Part shown: positions 52,625 through 61,854 of the stretch, piece after piece
Position numbering within the stretch: the first letter of the stretch is position 1
Layout: every line of letters starts with the position of its first letter
Origin: Desulfobacterales bacterium
GTDB taxonomy: Bacteria; Desulfobacterota; Desulfobacteria; Desulfobacterales; UBA11574
Assembly: GCA_022340885.1 (NCBI GenBank)
Contig: JAJDND010000066.1
Location: forward strand, 1 to 64,000
Direction: 5' to 3'
DNA length: 64,000 nucleotides
Notes under the pieces: model-generated
The model's database searches: none
What the model was told of the DNA's origin: nothing
Seen by the model: only the letters and a program-made list of their open reading frames with translations
Translations under genes and position numbers: made by a program

Positions 52625-52909
52625 ATGGTAACCTATCGTTATCTTCCAAAGCAAGGAAATGTCGATGATTTTAATCGGCAACGGGTGGGAACCATCCAGC
52701 AAGACGGACGCATTTTTATCAGTTCGACGCGCATCGACGGCAAACTGGTGCTTCGGACCGCCGTCCTGTGCTTTCGCACCCATTTGGATGACGTGAGTGA
52801 AGCGCTGGATGTTTTAAAACACACCGCCGAAAAGTTGGAAGCAGCCTGGCAACAGAACGGCCCTGAACGGATCAAAAGCCATTTTATAATTGTTCCGCAT
52901 ATGGGATGA
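52625..52909 (+). pseudogene. C-terminal remnant of a group II PLP-dependent decarboxylase
   Basis: A 94-aa ORF that reads like the last part of an aromatic-amino-acid/glutamate-type PLP decarboxylase: VTYRYLPKQGNVDDFNR, QDGRIFISSTRIDGKLVLR and AVLCFRTHLDDVSEALDVL match the small C-terminal domain, while the lysine-bearing PLP domain is entirely missing. An in-frame TGA lies 24 bases before the ATG. It could be a decayed gene or a retained stand-alone domain. It ends 11 bp before the FAD oxidoreductase. Confidence 0.6.
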
Positions 52910-52919
52910 TTTTTAATTT

Positions 52920-54095
52920 ATGACTGAATTGCCGTCCAAAGCACAGATCGTCATTATCGGCGGCGGCATAATCGGTGCCGCATGCGCCTATTATCTGACC
53001 CGCAAAGGGATCCGTGACGTCTTTGTTCTGGAGCAGGGGGAAATCGGAGCCCAGGGCGCCACATCCGTCTGCCTGGGAGGCCTGAGAACGCAATTTTCCA
53101 CCCGGGTCAACATCCGTTTTTCTTTGATTTCCCGGGAAGTTTACAGACGGTTTAAAGATGAATTCGGCATTGATCCGGGATTCGACCCTTCGGGGTATTT
53201 GTTTCTGGCAACCACTCCCGGGCAGTGGAATGCTTTTATACATACGAAGCGGCTGATGGAAGAACTGGCGCTTCCAATTGATTTGCTCTCACCCCGTGAG
53301 ACGGCGCATCACTGGCCGTTTATCCGGGTGGACGATCTAATGGGGGGATCCTATACCGAAGACGACGGATTTTACAATCCCATGGATATCCTCGGGGCTT
53401 TTGTCAAAAAGGCCCGTCAGGGCGGCGCCGTTTTTATGGAAAAAGTTAGGGTCTCCGGCATCTTGACTTCAAAGCAGCAGATCGTCAAAGTCCAAACCGA
53501 CACCGGAGAATCTATCCAACCCGGCATGGCAATCAACGCCGCCGGTCCCTGGGCCGGTCAGGTGGCAGCCATGGCCGGGCTCAAACTCCCCGTTGAACCG
53601 CTAAAGCGCCATCTCTTTTTTACGGATATCTTCGATGAAATTCCTAACGCCTTTCCCATGGTCATCGACATTGACTCCGGATGGTACCTTAAGCGTGAAG
53701 GCCGGGGCCTGATTCTGGGGGGACCCACCGGAGAAAAAACCTTCAGCCGCAACGTGGATTTTGATGCCAATGAATGGACAGCCGCAAAATCTATACACAG
53801 GGTGCCGGCGCTGGAACGTGCACGGATGATCCGGGGATGGGTGGGGCATTATGAAATGACCCCGGACCACCACGCCGTCATCGGCGCATTCCCGGAACTT
53901 CGAAATTTTATTTGCGCTGCCGGTTTTTCCGGCCATGGGTTCCAGCACGCACCGGCTGCCGGTATGGCCGTTGCCGAGCTTATTTCAGAAGGTAAGGTTC
54001 ACATAGAAGATATTTCCCTTTTAAGGCCAACCCGCTTCAGGGAAAACGATCTGATCCATGAACCGATTACGGCGTTTCGGAATCGCAGCACTTAG
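52920..54095 (+). CDS. FAD-dependent amino acid/amine oxidoreductase (DAO family)
   Basis: A 391-aa flavoprotein. The dinucleotide site IVIIGGGIIGAACAYYLTRKG is followed by EQGEIGAQGATSVCLGGLRTQFS and ends with the C-terminal FAD contact AAGFSGHGFQHAPAAGMAVAELI. The family covers sarcosine oxidase beta, glycine oxidase and D-amino acid or proline dehydrogenases; the substrate is not clear. Located right after a decarboxylase remnant. In an anaerobe it probably donates electrons to a carrier rather than to oxygen. Confidence 0.82.
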   Translation: MTELPSKAQIVIIGGGIIGAACAYYLTRKGIRDVFVLEQGEIGAQGATSVCLGGLRTQFSTRVNIRFSLISREVYRRFKDEFGIDPGFDPSGYLFLATTPGQWNAFIHTKRLMEELALPIDLLSPRETAHHWPFIRVDDLMGGSYTEDDGFYNPMDILGAFVKKARQGGAVFMEKVRVSGILTSKQQIVKVQTDTGESIQPGMAINAAGPWAGQVAAMAGLKLPVEPLKRHLFFTDIFDEIPNAFPMVIDIDSGWYLKREGRGLILGGPTGEKTFSRNVDFDANEWTAAKSIHRVPALERARMIRGWVGHYEMTPDHHAVIGAFPELRNFICAAGFSGHGFQHAPAAGMAVAELISEGKVHIEDISLLRPTRFRENDLIHEPITAFRNRST

Positions 54096-54104
54096 AAATT
54101 AGTA

Positions 54105-54196
54105 GAAGTGGTTTCAAAACTTTCAATCGGGTTTAAGGTCAAGGCGGACTGAGACGGTTAACCGCAGGAATATCGGGAATATTTCGAGGATTGACC
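54105..54196. repeat. Truncated MITE-like repeat copy R3
   Basis: GAAGTGGTTTCAAAAC at 54105 and the following sequence (aaggtcaaggcggactgagacgg ... ggaatat...gaatatttcgaggattg) match the left two-thirds of R2. The right terminal inverted repeat is missing, and the sequence runs straight into the M28 peptidase leader. Confidence 0.75.
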
Positions 54197-54226
54197 TTTA
54201 ATAACGTTTCAATTAATATCGGCTCA

Positions 54227-55207
54227 ATGAATTGTTTTGGTATTTCGTTTTTTGTCTTCCTATTTTTTTCTATCCTATGTTCCGGCGGTATCGGCATGGC
54301 GGATATATCGATCATCGACATCCAAAAAATTGAAAAACGATTGAAAGACCATGTCGGAACCCTGACCCAGACCATCGGCGAGCGGAGCGTATTTCTACCC
54401 CATAACCTTGAAAAGACAAGAGCGTATATCGAAAATTTTTACCGGAATATCGATCTTCCGGTGCGATGCGAATCTTATGCCTACGGAAATCTGACGGTTT
54501 CGAATATCGTGGCGCAAGTCTCTCTTTGCGACCGGCCTAAAAAACACTATATCGTGGGCGCTCACTATGACTCCGTCGCCGGAACCGTCGGCGCCGACGA
54601 CAATGCCAGCGCCGTGGCCGTCCAGCTTGAGACCGCACGCCTTCTCACGATGCTGAAAGATCGCCATAAACTGGATCTTGCCGTGAAATTTGTCTCCTTT
54701 CCCCTCGAAGAGCCCCCTACTTTCGGCACCCGTTACATGGGCAGCAGCGTTTATGCGTATAATGCCTGGAAATCAAACGAACAGATCGACGGCATGATCT
54801 GCCTGGAGATGGTGGGTTATACCTGCCATGATCCGGGATGCCAGGAATACCCGTTTCCGTTGATGTTTTTCGATTATCCCAAACAGGGAGATTACATCGG
54901 TATCGTGGGAAATTTTAAATCCAGGAATTTTGCGAGGGGTTTATCCAAAGCGTTTTCTATGAATCCGGATCTTCCTGTGATTAAACTGACGGTGCCTGCG
55001 GGAGGGTATCTGCTGCCTTCCATTGGGCTCAGCGACCATTCGTCATTCTGGCACAGAGGATACAAAGCGGTCATGGTCACGGACACGGCCTTTTACCGGA
55101 ATCCCCATTATCACCGGGCCTCGGACACCATGGAAAAGCTGGATTTCGGCTTTATGGCCCAACTGGTAAAAAGCCTGCTGCTTTTTTTCCTCTCCCACCA
55201 TCCGTAA
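54227..55207 (+). CDS. M28-family metallopeptidase, secreted
   Basis: A 326-aa zinc aminopeptidase-type protein. I set the start at the ATG at 54227, because the track start (TTG at 54191) is inside repeat R3. Residues 1-22 are a hydrophobic signal peptide (FGISFFVFLFFSILCSGG). Metal ligands are visible in VGAHYDSVAGTVGADDNASAV, the base Glu in PLEEPPTFG, and later ligands in LEMVGY and NPHYHRASDTMEKLDF. It is likely to act outside the cytoplasm on peptides. Confidence 0.82.
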   Translation: MNCFGISFFVFLFFSILCSGGIGMADISIIDIQKIEKRLKDHVGTLTQTIGERSVFLPHNLEKTRAYIENFYRNIDLPVRCESYAYGNLTVSNIVAQVSLCDRPKKHYIVGAHYDSVAGTVGADDNASAVAVQLETARLLTMLKDRHKLDLAVKFVSFPLEEPPTFGTRYMGSSVYAYNAWKSNEQIDGMICLEMVGYTCHDPGCQEYPFPLMFFDYPKQGDYIGIVGNFKSRNFARGLSKAFSMNPDLPVIKLTVPAGGYLLPSIGLSDHSSFWHRGYKAVMVTDTAFYRNPHYHRASDTMEKLDFGFMAQLVKSLLLFFLSHHP

Positions 55208-55436
55208 AAGACACAACCCCCGCAACATCTGCAGATGTCATGGCATGCCACGCGTTTGCTTTTTCCCGAGGCTCCGTTAGGGTCACCGATTTTTCACAAT
55301 CAACGGTGTTTCTCACATGGAAAGGATGATTTCTGAAGCCGTTTCTCTTAACACCCTTATTTTTACGGGCTTTGATAAGTATTTAAAAATGATCAATTTG
55401 TAAAATTTACATCTGACATAAAAAATTCACACGGGT

Positions 55437-57755
55437 CTACACCCTTTTCGCAGAACGCTTTTCAACATCCGTTAAAACAACCCTGAAGATACTGCCCTTG
55501 CCGGGTTCGCTCTCCACCTCGATCCGCCCGCCAAGGCCTTTGACGAGATCCTGACAGAGATATAGTCCCAAACCGGTTCCTTCATCGGGTGCTTTGGTGG
55601 TAAAAAACGGGTTGAATATCTTGGACATGGTTTCCGGGTCCATGCCGCATCCATTGTCACTGAGTTCGATAATTAAATGATCTTTCCATGTATCCCCCTG
55701 CGTCACACCGAGCTTTATTAAAGAACCTTTTTTGTCGGCGGCATGCGCTGCATTCGTTAACAGATTCGTCAGGATCTGTTCGACGACATCGGGGTCGGTG
55801 TGGATTTGGGGCAGATCTTCGGGAATGTTGACCTCCAAAGATTTCACATATTGGCCGATCTCCATCCCCGCCGCGCCAACTACCCTATCGATTGGCTGTT
55901 TTAGATCAATCCAGCGTTTTTTGAGTTCCTTTTTATCGCTGTACAATTTTCTCAAATCGGATACGGTGGCGCTCATCCTGTTGGAAGCGTGAAGGATGTT
56001 CGATATAATATTGAAGACATCCTCTCTGAATTGAAGATACGGCATTCGGAAGAGCTTAAAATCATGACGGTCTTCGGCATAATCGTCCACGATTGAAATC
56101 ATGGCCTCGATGTATTCCTCCAAAATGGGTGCGTTGAAAATGATGGCGCTGATGGGATTGGTTATCTCATGGGTAATACAGGAAATCGCAAGACCCATTG
56201 ATGCAAGCTTTTCGTTATGGATCATTTTGCGTTCCATCAACCGTGATTCGGTGATGTCGCGAATGTACATCAGAGCGCCGTCGAAATTGTGTTCTTTTTC
56301 ATGAAAACGGTATATGGTGACCTGCTCTAGACTGTTCGGATTCATAACGCCTTTTCGTTCAAAGGAACTGCTTTTTAGACTTGCAACCGCCGTCGGAACC
56401 ATGCATCCGTCACACGGCGCTGATTTTCCCAGGAGTGCCTCGAAACAGCATATGCCGCTGATATTCTCGGTTCCCTCAATTTGGTAATAACGGATCGCGG
56501 CTTGGTTGATGACTCTCACTTTAAGATCTTCATCCAGCAGGACAAGGGGGTCGGGAACTCCGTCAAACACCGTCTGGAGAAGCTTTCTGGTTTTTTGGTG
56601 TTCAGCCTCCTGTCTTTTTTGGTCGGTGATATCGAAAAAAACCCCGCTGGTGTATTCTGCGTTTCCAAGAGCGTTACAAACGATATGCCCTCTATCCTTT
56701 ATCCATCTTATTGCACCGGAAATATCTCTAATACGATATTCCCGTGTGTATACTTTTTCTGTCTTCAATGCCTTGATAAAACTTTCTCTGACGGCCGCTA
56801 AATCCTCTTCGACAATGATATCGGACCATTTGGATCTGCCGGAATTGAATGTGTCAGAATTATGGCCAGTTATCGCTTGAAAATTTGCATTACCAACAAA
56901 TTCGACCCGCCAATCCGGATAACCTTTGTAAACAACACCCGGAAGTGTCTCTATTAACAACCTGTATTTTTCCTCACTCCTTCGTAGTGATTTCTCTGCA
57001 CGATCGCGTTCATTCATTTCTGCCTTTAGCTGCTCATTTACTGATTTAATTTCAGCCGTTCGATCGATTACGCGCTGCTCTATCTCATCGTTCAATTTCT
57101 CTAACTCAACGGTTCTTTCTTCCAGCTGTCTGATCATGGGATTGGTCAATCGGAGAAACAAACCAGCGCCGATCGACACCACCAGGACCGTGAACACCGC
57201 GACAAACAAACCGGCTTTCACGAACGGCTCGCGGATCGCAGTCATGTCAACCTTGGCAACCAAACCCAGATTCAGATCTTTCAACGGCTCAAACGCGGCC
57301 AGAACCGTTTGCCCATGATAATCCGGACCAATGAGGCTCCCTGACTGGCCGGATAACGCTCGACGCATCGGTTCCGCCAGATTTGATTTAAAAGGAACCG
57401 GATTCGGCCTGCTGTGTTCACCATGCCGGTGCCTGAGCAGAAAAACGATATTTTCCCCCTCTTTTCTGGAGAGCACAAACTCTGTTTTACCAACATCGGT
57501 GTCATAATTATGCGCATCGATGATCTGCCGCAAAGTTAACGCATTGGGACCCTTGGGAAAATTTTTGAGGTAAATGGAATTAAACCGGGCGGTAGATTCA
57601 ATGAGACGCGCTTGACTCTTAGCGGTTTCAATCAGTCGTTCACGCTCTGCTTTAACGGCTGTTTTATATAAGATGATGATGGTAACGCCCGCAATAACCA
57701 GACAACTGGTTATCATGGTTGCAATCAACAAGGACATCCTTTTGCGCTCGCTCAT
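55437..57755 (-). CDS. Membrane sensor histidine kinase with PAS domains
   Basis: A 772-aa kinase starting at the ATG at 57753-57755 with AAGGAGAC upstream. A TM helix at about 5-30, a periplasmic Cache-like segment to about 170 (ALRQIIDAHNYDTDVGKTEF), a second TM at about 180-205, a coiled coil, and two PAS domains (about 260-390 and 395-500) follow. The second has CCFEALLGKSAPCDGCM, a cysteine-rich insert. The kinase core has ISCITHEITNPISA (phospho-His) and GCGMDPETMSKIFNPFFTTKAPDEGTGLGLYL. No receiver is attached; the receiver-cyclase upstream is a possible partner. Confidence 0.88.
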   Translation of the reverse strand: MSERKRMSLLIATMITSCLVIAGVTIIILYKTAVKAERERLIETAKSQARLIESTARFNSIYLKNFPKGPNALTLRQIIDAHNYDTDVGKTEFVLSRKEGENIVFLLRHRHGEHSRPNPVPFKSNLAEPMRRALSGQSGSLIGPDYHGQTVLAAFEPLKDLNLGLVAKVDMTAIREPFVKAGLFVAVFTVLVVSIGAGLFLRLTNPMIRQLEERTVELEKLNDEIEQRVIDRTAEIKSVNEQLKAEMNERDRAEKSLRRSEEKYRLLIETLPGVVYKGYPDWRVEFVGNANFQAITGHNSDTFNSGRSKWSDIIVEEDLAAVRESFIKALKTEKVYTREYRIRDISGAIRWIKDRGHIVCNALGNAEYTSGVFFDITDQKRQEAEHQKTRKLLQTVFDGVPDPLVLLDEDLKVRVINQAAIRYYQIEGTENISGICCFEALLGKSAPCDGCMVPTAVASLKSSSFERKGVMNPNSLEQVTIYRFHEKEHNFDGALMYIRDITESRLMERKMIHNEKLASMGLAISCITHEITNPISAIIFNAPILEEYIEAMISIVDDYAEDRHDFKLFRMPYLQFREDVFNIISNILHASNRMSATVSDLRKLYSDKKELKKRWIDLKQPIDRVVGAAGMEIGQYVKSLEVNIPEDLPQIHTDPDVVEQILTNLLTNAAHAADKKGSLIKLGVTQGDTWKDHLIIELSDNGCGMDPETMSKIFNPFFTTKAPDEGTGLGLYLCQDLVKGLGGRIEVESEPGKGSIFRVVLTDVEKRSAKRV

Positions 57756-58118
57756 CGTTTGTCTCCTTGGACTTTTCAAACAAGTCTGTCTTGGATGCAG
57801 GCTGTTTGAGTTCCTGCAATTTTTTTCAACTCGGTTATGGACTGTATCTCATATCGAAGGGATATCCTCTAACCCGCTAAAAAAATAATATTTCAATCGG
57901 CAATAATTTTTTGGGGTAAATGTGACTCACGTATCTTTTGGTCTCTTACGTATGCAATAGTTTAAAAATTCATATTATCATTAAAGAAATTGTGAAGTCA
58001 AAGATCGGATTGAAATTTACAGGTATGATTAACGGGTGGGGAGGTTGGTCATATGCTTTAGGCTGATTTATCGATTTGGATCAAAGTTGAAGGGAGAAGA
58101 TTTACTGAAATGAAGGGA
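57756..58118. other. Intergenic region between cyclase and histidine kinase genes
   Basis: 363 bp without a gene; probably the kinase promoter, but I find no clear sigma-70 or sigma-54 motif. Confidence 0.4.
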
Positions 58119-59111
58119 CTATATTTTCATTCTATAAACCGTAATCGGGTGGCTGACGCCCTTGACGGTCACCGGCGGAAGAATTTCGGCGTCGATCCTT
58201 CCCGACAGCCGTTTAAAGGTCCTGTCGCTGATGATAATTTCACCGCCCTTTGCCATGCCCTGGAGCCGCGACGCGATGTTGACCGGCATTCCCACCGAAG
58301 TGAACGATTTGATTCTCCGTGAGCCTAAAATGCCGGAAAACACTTTTCCCGTTGATATGCCGATGCCGATGTTCAGCCGTAACCCATTTTTTTCGGATAG
58401 GTTCTGTTCGATTCTTTTTGCTTTTTCCTGCATGCGGACGGCTGCTGTGACGGCATGGACCGCATGATCGTCGTCTTCAATGGGCGTGCCGAAAACCACC
58501 ATGATACTGTCTCCGATATGCTTGTCCACGACGCCGTTGTGCTCATAGGCAATTTCACCCAGCGGCGTGAAATAATCATTGTTTAAAAAAGATGCGATTC
58601 TGTCGGGCGGGATATGCTGGGACATGTGCGTAAAACCGCGAATATCGGAAAAAAGAACCGATACTTCATGAAAAGAGGGCTTCAGAATCCCTTGGGATTT
58701 TTCAATTTTATGATAAACCTGCTCCGACACAAATTGTTTTAAGCGTTTTCGCACGTTGATGGTGCGAATCTTGGCCCTGAGTTCAACATTGTCAAAGGGT
58801 TTGGTCAAAAAACCGTCGATCCCTTCGTTTGTCGCCTGAATCGCCGCTTCCATGGTCGCATATCCGGTGAGGATGATGCGGGTAATTTCAGGGTTGATGC
58901 CGCCGATCACCAACAGCGTTTGAAGCCCGTCTAATCCGGGCATCTTATAATCTGAAATGACCGTTGAAATATCTGAAATGTGCTCTTTGACAAAACCAAT
59001 ACCGATTTCACCGTTCTCTGCGGTGAAGATTTCATAGGGTTCGTGCTTTAAGGCGCGAACGACGGAGCGTCGAATGCCCTCTTCATCGTCAATAAAAAGT
59101 AATTTGTCCAT
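58119..59111 (-). CDS. Response regulator with class III adenylate/guanylate cyclase output
   Basis: A 330-aa protein from the ATG at 59109-59111; the track start is 30 codons too long. Residues 1-120 are a normal receiver (LFIDDEEGIRRS; phospho-acceptor in VISDYKMPGLDG; Lys in FLTKPFDN). From about 150 a cyclase domain has the metal sites VLFSDIRGFT and HIGDSIMVVFG and the transition-state residues in VNIASRLQG. The usual adenine-specifying Asp before VN is Met here (SVGMPVN), so ATP specificity is uncertain. The phospho-dependent cyclase could be driven by the nearby kinase. Confidence 0.87.
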   Translation of the reverse strand: MDKLLFIDDEEGIRRSVVRALKHEPYEIFTAENGEIGIGFVKEHISDISTVISDYKMPGLDGLQTLLVIGGINPEITRIILTGYATMEAAIQATNEGIDGFLTKPFDNVELRAKIRTINVRKRLKQFVSEQVYHKIEKSQGILKPSFHEVSVLFSDIRGFTHMSQHIPPDRIASFLNNDYFTPLGEIAYEHNGVVDKHIGDSIMVVFGTPIEDDDHAVHAVTAAVRMQEKAKRIEQNLSEKNGLRLNIGIGISTGKVFSGILGSRRIKSFTSVGMPVNIASRLQGMAKGGEIIISDRTFKRLSGRIDAEILPPVTVKGVSHPITVYRMKI

Positions 59112-59735
59112 ATGTGCTCTCCTATAACAATTAGTTGAACACTTTTTATATTTTTGCCAATCAAATTTCGTGCCAAATACGGACTTGTTCTTAAAGCCCA
59201 AGGTGCAGTAGATGAAGATTGAGATATGACATGCTTGAAATTCCCTGTTTTAAAGATAGTCGAAGAGTTTATCAATAAATTATTCAATAATTTTTATTGG
59301 AAGATCCAGGCAATAAAATGTGGGACTGAAAAGGGGGAATGCACAGAGAACAGGGCATGCATGCACATATTTCTGTGCACCTTAAAAAGAAAATTTTGTA
59401 TATTGCCCATGAAAGAATGTTGAGGTTTTTAATTCTTTATGGTATTTTTATTTATAATGTCGAAGGCATCCAAGGATGTACATCCATAAATGGTTATGAA
59501 CAAGTTCCGATTTTTCACCGGGAATTTATTGACCATATCATGCACGAACCCATATCCGATCCAGTCATCCAGCATCATTCTCTTTCAGTTCAAGGAAATA
59601 AAAATGCCCGGCCATATCTTGAGATCCATCGAACGATTGGCATGCATTGCCGATAATGTGTATCTGAAAAAATCCTGTTTGATCCTTTAACGATTTGAAC
59701 ACTTGAAAACTTCAGATACAGAAAGGAGAAATGTT
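59112..59735. other. Gene-poor interval upstream of the cyclase gene
   Basis: 624 bp with no supportable gene. It contains a sigma-54-like site on the minus strand (59160-59175) and an 8-bp inverted repeat TGCACAGA/TCTGTGCA (59340-59347 and 59372-59379). Several short plus-strand ORFs overlap but none shows a recognisable domain. Confidence 0.45.
59160..59175 (-). promoter_or_regulatory. Sigma-54-like promoter (imperfect) for the receiver-cyclase
   Basis: On the minus strand the sequence reads TGGCACGAAATTTGAT. The -24 block is perfect but the -12 block is TTGA where TTGC is needed, a critical position. It lies about 50 bases upstream of the cyclase ATG. Confidence 0.35.
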
Positions 59736-60098
59736 ATGGCGCCACAGATTTCCTTTACCAAGTACGAAAATGAAGCTCTTCCCGACTTCAGGAAAAAAAT
59801 CAACCTCGCTGAATCCACTGAAGATGTCATCAATTGTTTTGTTCAGACCATCACGGAATTATGTAATACTGTTTTTGATAAAAAAATTGATTTTGATTTT
59901 GAGGATGTCACCCTGATCCTGGACCGCGAGCCCCATTTCAAAATGAACCAGCGCTTCTTCGGATCGGATGAGTTCGAAACCGTTTGGAATGGTTCTGATC
60001 TTTCAAGGGTTATCGGCCGCTTTGCAAAATCCGCAATGAATCGCTACAAGCGTCTTGAAAAATATTCGGAAAAAACCGACAAAAAAATGAGAAAATAG
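59736..60098 (+). CDS. Hypothetical protein, 120 aa
   Basis: No family recognised. The ATG at 59736 (MAPQISFTKYENEALPDF) has AAAGGAG upstream and is preferred to the track start. The product is soluble with a helical first half (DFRKKINLAESTEDVINCFVQTITELC), an acidic stretch (DKKIDFDFEDVTLILD) and a basic, helical tail (FAKSAMNRYKRLEKYSEKTDKKMRK). It is convergent with thiY and shows no obvious link to it. Confidence 0.65.
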   Translation: MAPQISFTKYENEALPDFRKKINLAESTEDVINCFVQTITELCNTVFDKKIDFDFEDVTLILDREPHFKMNQRFFGSDEFETVWNGSDLSRVIGRFAKSAMNRYKRLEKYSEKTDKKMRK

Positions 60099-60124
60099 GT
60101 TGTTAAAATTCTGAATGAATGCCA

Positions 60125-61081
60125 TCAGGGCCCCGGCAACTCCACCGCATACGTGTCAAGCTGCGGAACTTTCTTGATCAAACCCTGCTTTTTCAGAAAT
60201 TCGGCAAAACGCCGGTACCGGTGGCGATCCAGGGCGCCCGGCCGAAGGGCAAAGCGGGAAAGTGTGTCGCGCCATGCCAGACGATTCAACCGATTATCCA
60301 GATCTTTCCTTCCCCGAATAAAAAGTTCCCAACTGCGCTTGGGGTGGTTGACCAGATATTGAACGCCCTCTTCCAGCGCGTCAACGAACTTTCTGAGCTT
60401 TACATTGTGAATGGCATCGCGATGGGCAACCAGTATGAGTTCATCATAGGAGGGAATGCCGTATTCTTCCACAAAAAAGGCACGCCCCGGCCGTTTGTCG
60501 ATATCCATCTGATTCAACTCAAAATTTCGAAAGGCGCCGATAACCGCATCCGTATTCCCGGAATAAAGAGATGGCAGCAGTGAAAAATTGACATTGACCA
60601 GCTTTACGTCATCCAAAGATAGGCCCTGGTTTTCAAGCATGACCTTGAGAATAACCGTCTCAAATCCGCCGATTGAATACCCGATGGTTTTGCCCTTGAG
60701 TTGTGCAAGATTGTCGATGCCGCTGTCTGCCATAACGACCAGTGTATTCAAGGGTGTTGCGATCAGTGTCGCAATTCGAACCAATGGCAATCCTTGATCC
60801 ACGTGAAGATAATGCTGGGGTTGATAGGAAACCCCAATATCGGCATTTTTTGCGGCGACAAGTTTCGGGGGGTCGTTCGGGTTCGAAGGAACCTGGAAGC
60901 TGACATCCAGCCCGCGCTCTTTGAAAAATCCTTTCTCAGAAGCAATAATGAGCGGCCCATGGTCCGGGTTGATGAACCAGTCGAGTACCACCGTTATTTT
61001 TTCTGATGCAACCGCGGTATCCGAAACGCCGACCAAGAGAGCCGCCGCGATGAAATAAACCATAAGAAGTTTCAGTTTCAT
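60125..61081 (-). CDS. thiY: Thiamine-precursor ABC transporter substrate-binding protein (ThiY-like)
   Basis: NMT1/THI5-type periplasmic binding protein, 318 aa, for a pyrimidine precursor of thiamine. Residues 1-25 are a signal peptide ending VSDTAVASE. The family motif is VVLDWFINPDHGPLIIASEKGFFKERGLDV, followed by GVSYQPQHYLHVDQGLPLV and LKGKTIGYSIGGFETVIL. It overlaps thiX by 4 bp. Control by the upstream TPP riboswitch and the nearby thiD support a role in pyrimidine salvage. Confidence 0.9.
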   Translation of the reverse strand: MKLKLLMVYFIAAALLVGVSDTAVASEKITVVLDWFINPDHGPLIIASEKGFFKERGLDVSFQVPSNPNDPPKLVAAKNADIGVSYQPQHYLHVDQGLPLVRIATLIATPLNTLVVMADSGIDNLAQLKGKTIGYSIGGFETVILKVMLENQGLSLDDVKLVNVNFSLLPSLYSGNTDAVIGAFRNFELNQMDIDKRPGRAFFVEEYGIPSYDELILVAHRDAIHNVKLRKFVDALEEGVQYLVNHPKRSWELFIRGRKDLDNRLNRLAWRDTLSRFALRPGALDRHRYRRFAEFLKKQGLIKKVPQLDTYAVELPGP

Positions 61082-61854
61082 CGGTTGTTTTTCTCCTTTT
61101 TATTTTCTTCTTTATTTTCTTCTTTTTGCCAAAAAACAAGCTTGGTCATCATCCTGTCCACTATAAAATAAAGTGTCAGGGCAACGATACACAAAACCGC
61201 AAGGGCTGCAAACATGACATCGATCTGCATGCGGGCATTGGTATAAAGCATATAAAACCCAAGGCCTTTACTCGACCCCACCCATTCTCCCACAACAGCA
61301 CCGATGGGAGCCACGGCCGTCGCAACTCGAAGCCCCGAGGCAAAGGCCGGTAGGGCCGCGGGAATACGGATCTGCCGAATGACCGCCATCGGCTTGGCAT
61401 TCATCACCTGTGCAAGTTCCAGCCACTCCGGTTCGGTACTTCGCAGCCCATCGTAAAACGCCGCCGTCACCGGAAAAAAGATAATCAGGACCGCCATGGC
61501 AATCTTTGAACTCATGCCGTATCCAAGCCAAAGAACGAGAAGGGGCGCCAATGCAAATACCGGAATCGCCTGACTGATGACAAGAACCGGCAGCAGCCAT
61601 CGTTTTAAAGTGCGAAATGCAATCATGCTAAGCGCATTGAAAGCGCCCCAGAGTGTTCCGATGAGCAATCCGGCAATAATTTCCAATACCGTTATCTCGG
61701 CATTGTCCAATAACGGGCCGGCATGTGATAATGCAGCTTCGGCGACTTTTACGGGACCGGGCAATATGTAAGCAGGAACGCCGGATACCATCACAATGGT
61801 TTGCCACACGGCAATCAATCCGAACAAAATGACCATCGGACGGATAAAGTTCAT
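61078..61854 (-). CDS. thiX: Thiamine-precursor ABC transporter permease (ThiX-like)
   Basis: Inner-membrane permease of 258 aa with about six hydrophobic helices, of the SsuC/TauC/ThiX group. The EAA-like loop is LAQVMNAKPMAVIRQIRIPAALPAFASGLRVATAVAPIGAVVGEW. The C-terminal tail is strongly charged (EENKEENKKEKNNR). It overlaps thiZ and thiY by 4 bp each. Confidence 0.9.
   Translation of the reverse strand: MNFIRPMVILFGLIAVWQTIVMVSGVPAYILPGPVKVAEAALSHAGPLLDNAEITVLEIIAGLLIGTLWGAFNALSMIAFRTLKRWLLPVLVISQAIPVFALAPLLVLWLGYGMSSKIAMAVLIIFFPVTAAFYDGLRSTEPEWLELAQVMNAKPMAVIRQIRIPAALPAFASGLRVATAVAPIGAVVGEWVGSSKGLGFYMLYTNARMQIDVMFAALAVLCIVALTLYFIVDRMMTKLVFWQKEENKEENKKEKNNR

Noticed and set aside
59639-59652. 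TGGCATGCATTGCC as a sigma-54 promoter before the 120-aa gene
   Set aside because: The -24 GG to -12 GC distance is two bases too short.
59226-59690. Short plus-strand ORFs upstream of the 120-aa hypothetical gene
   Set aside because: Overlapping in several frames, no motif, no good Shine-Dalgarno sequence.
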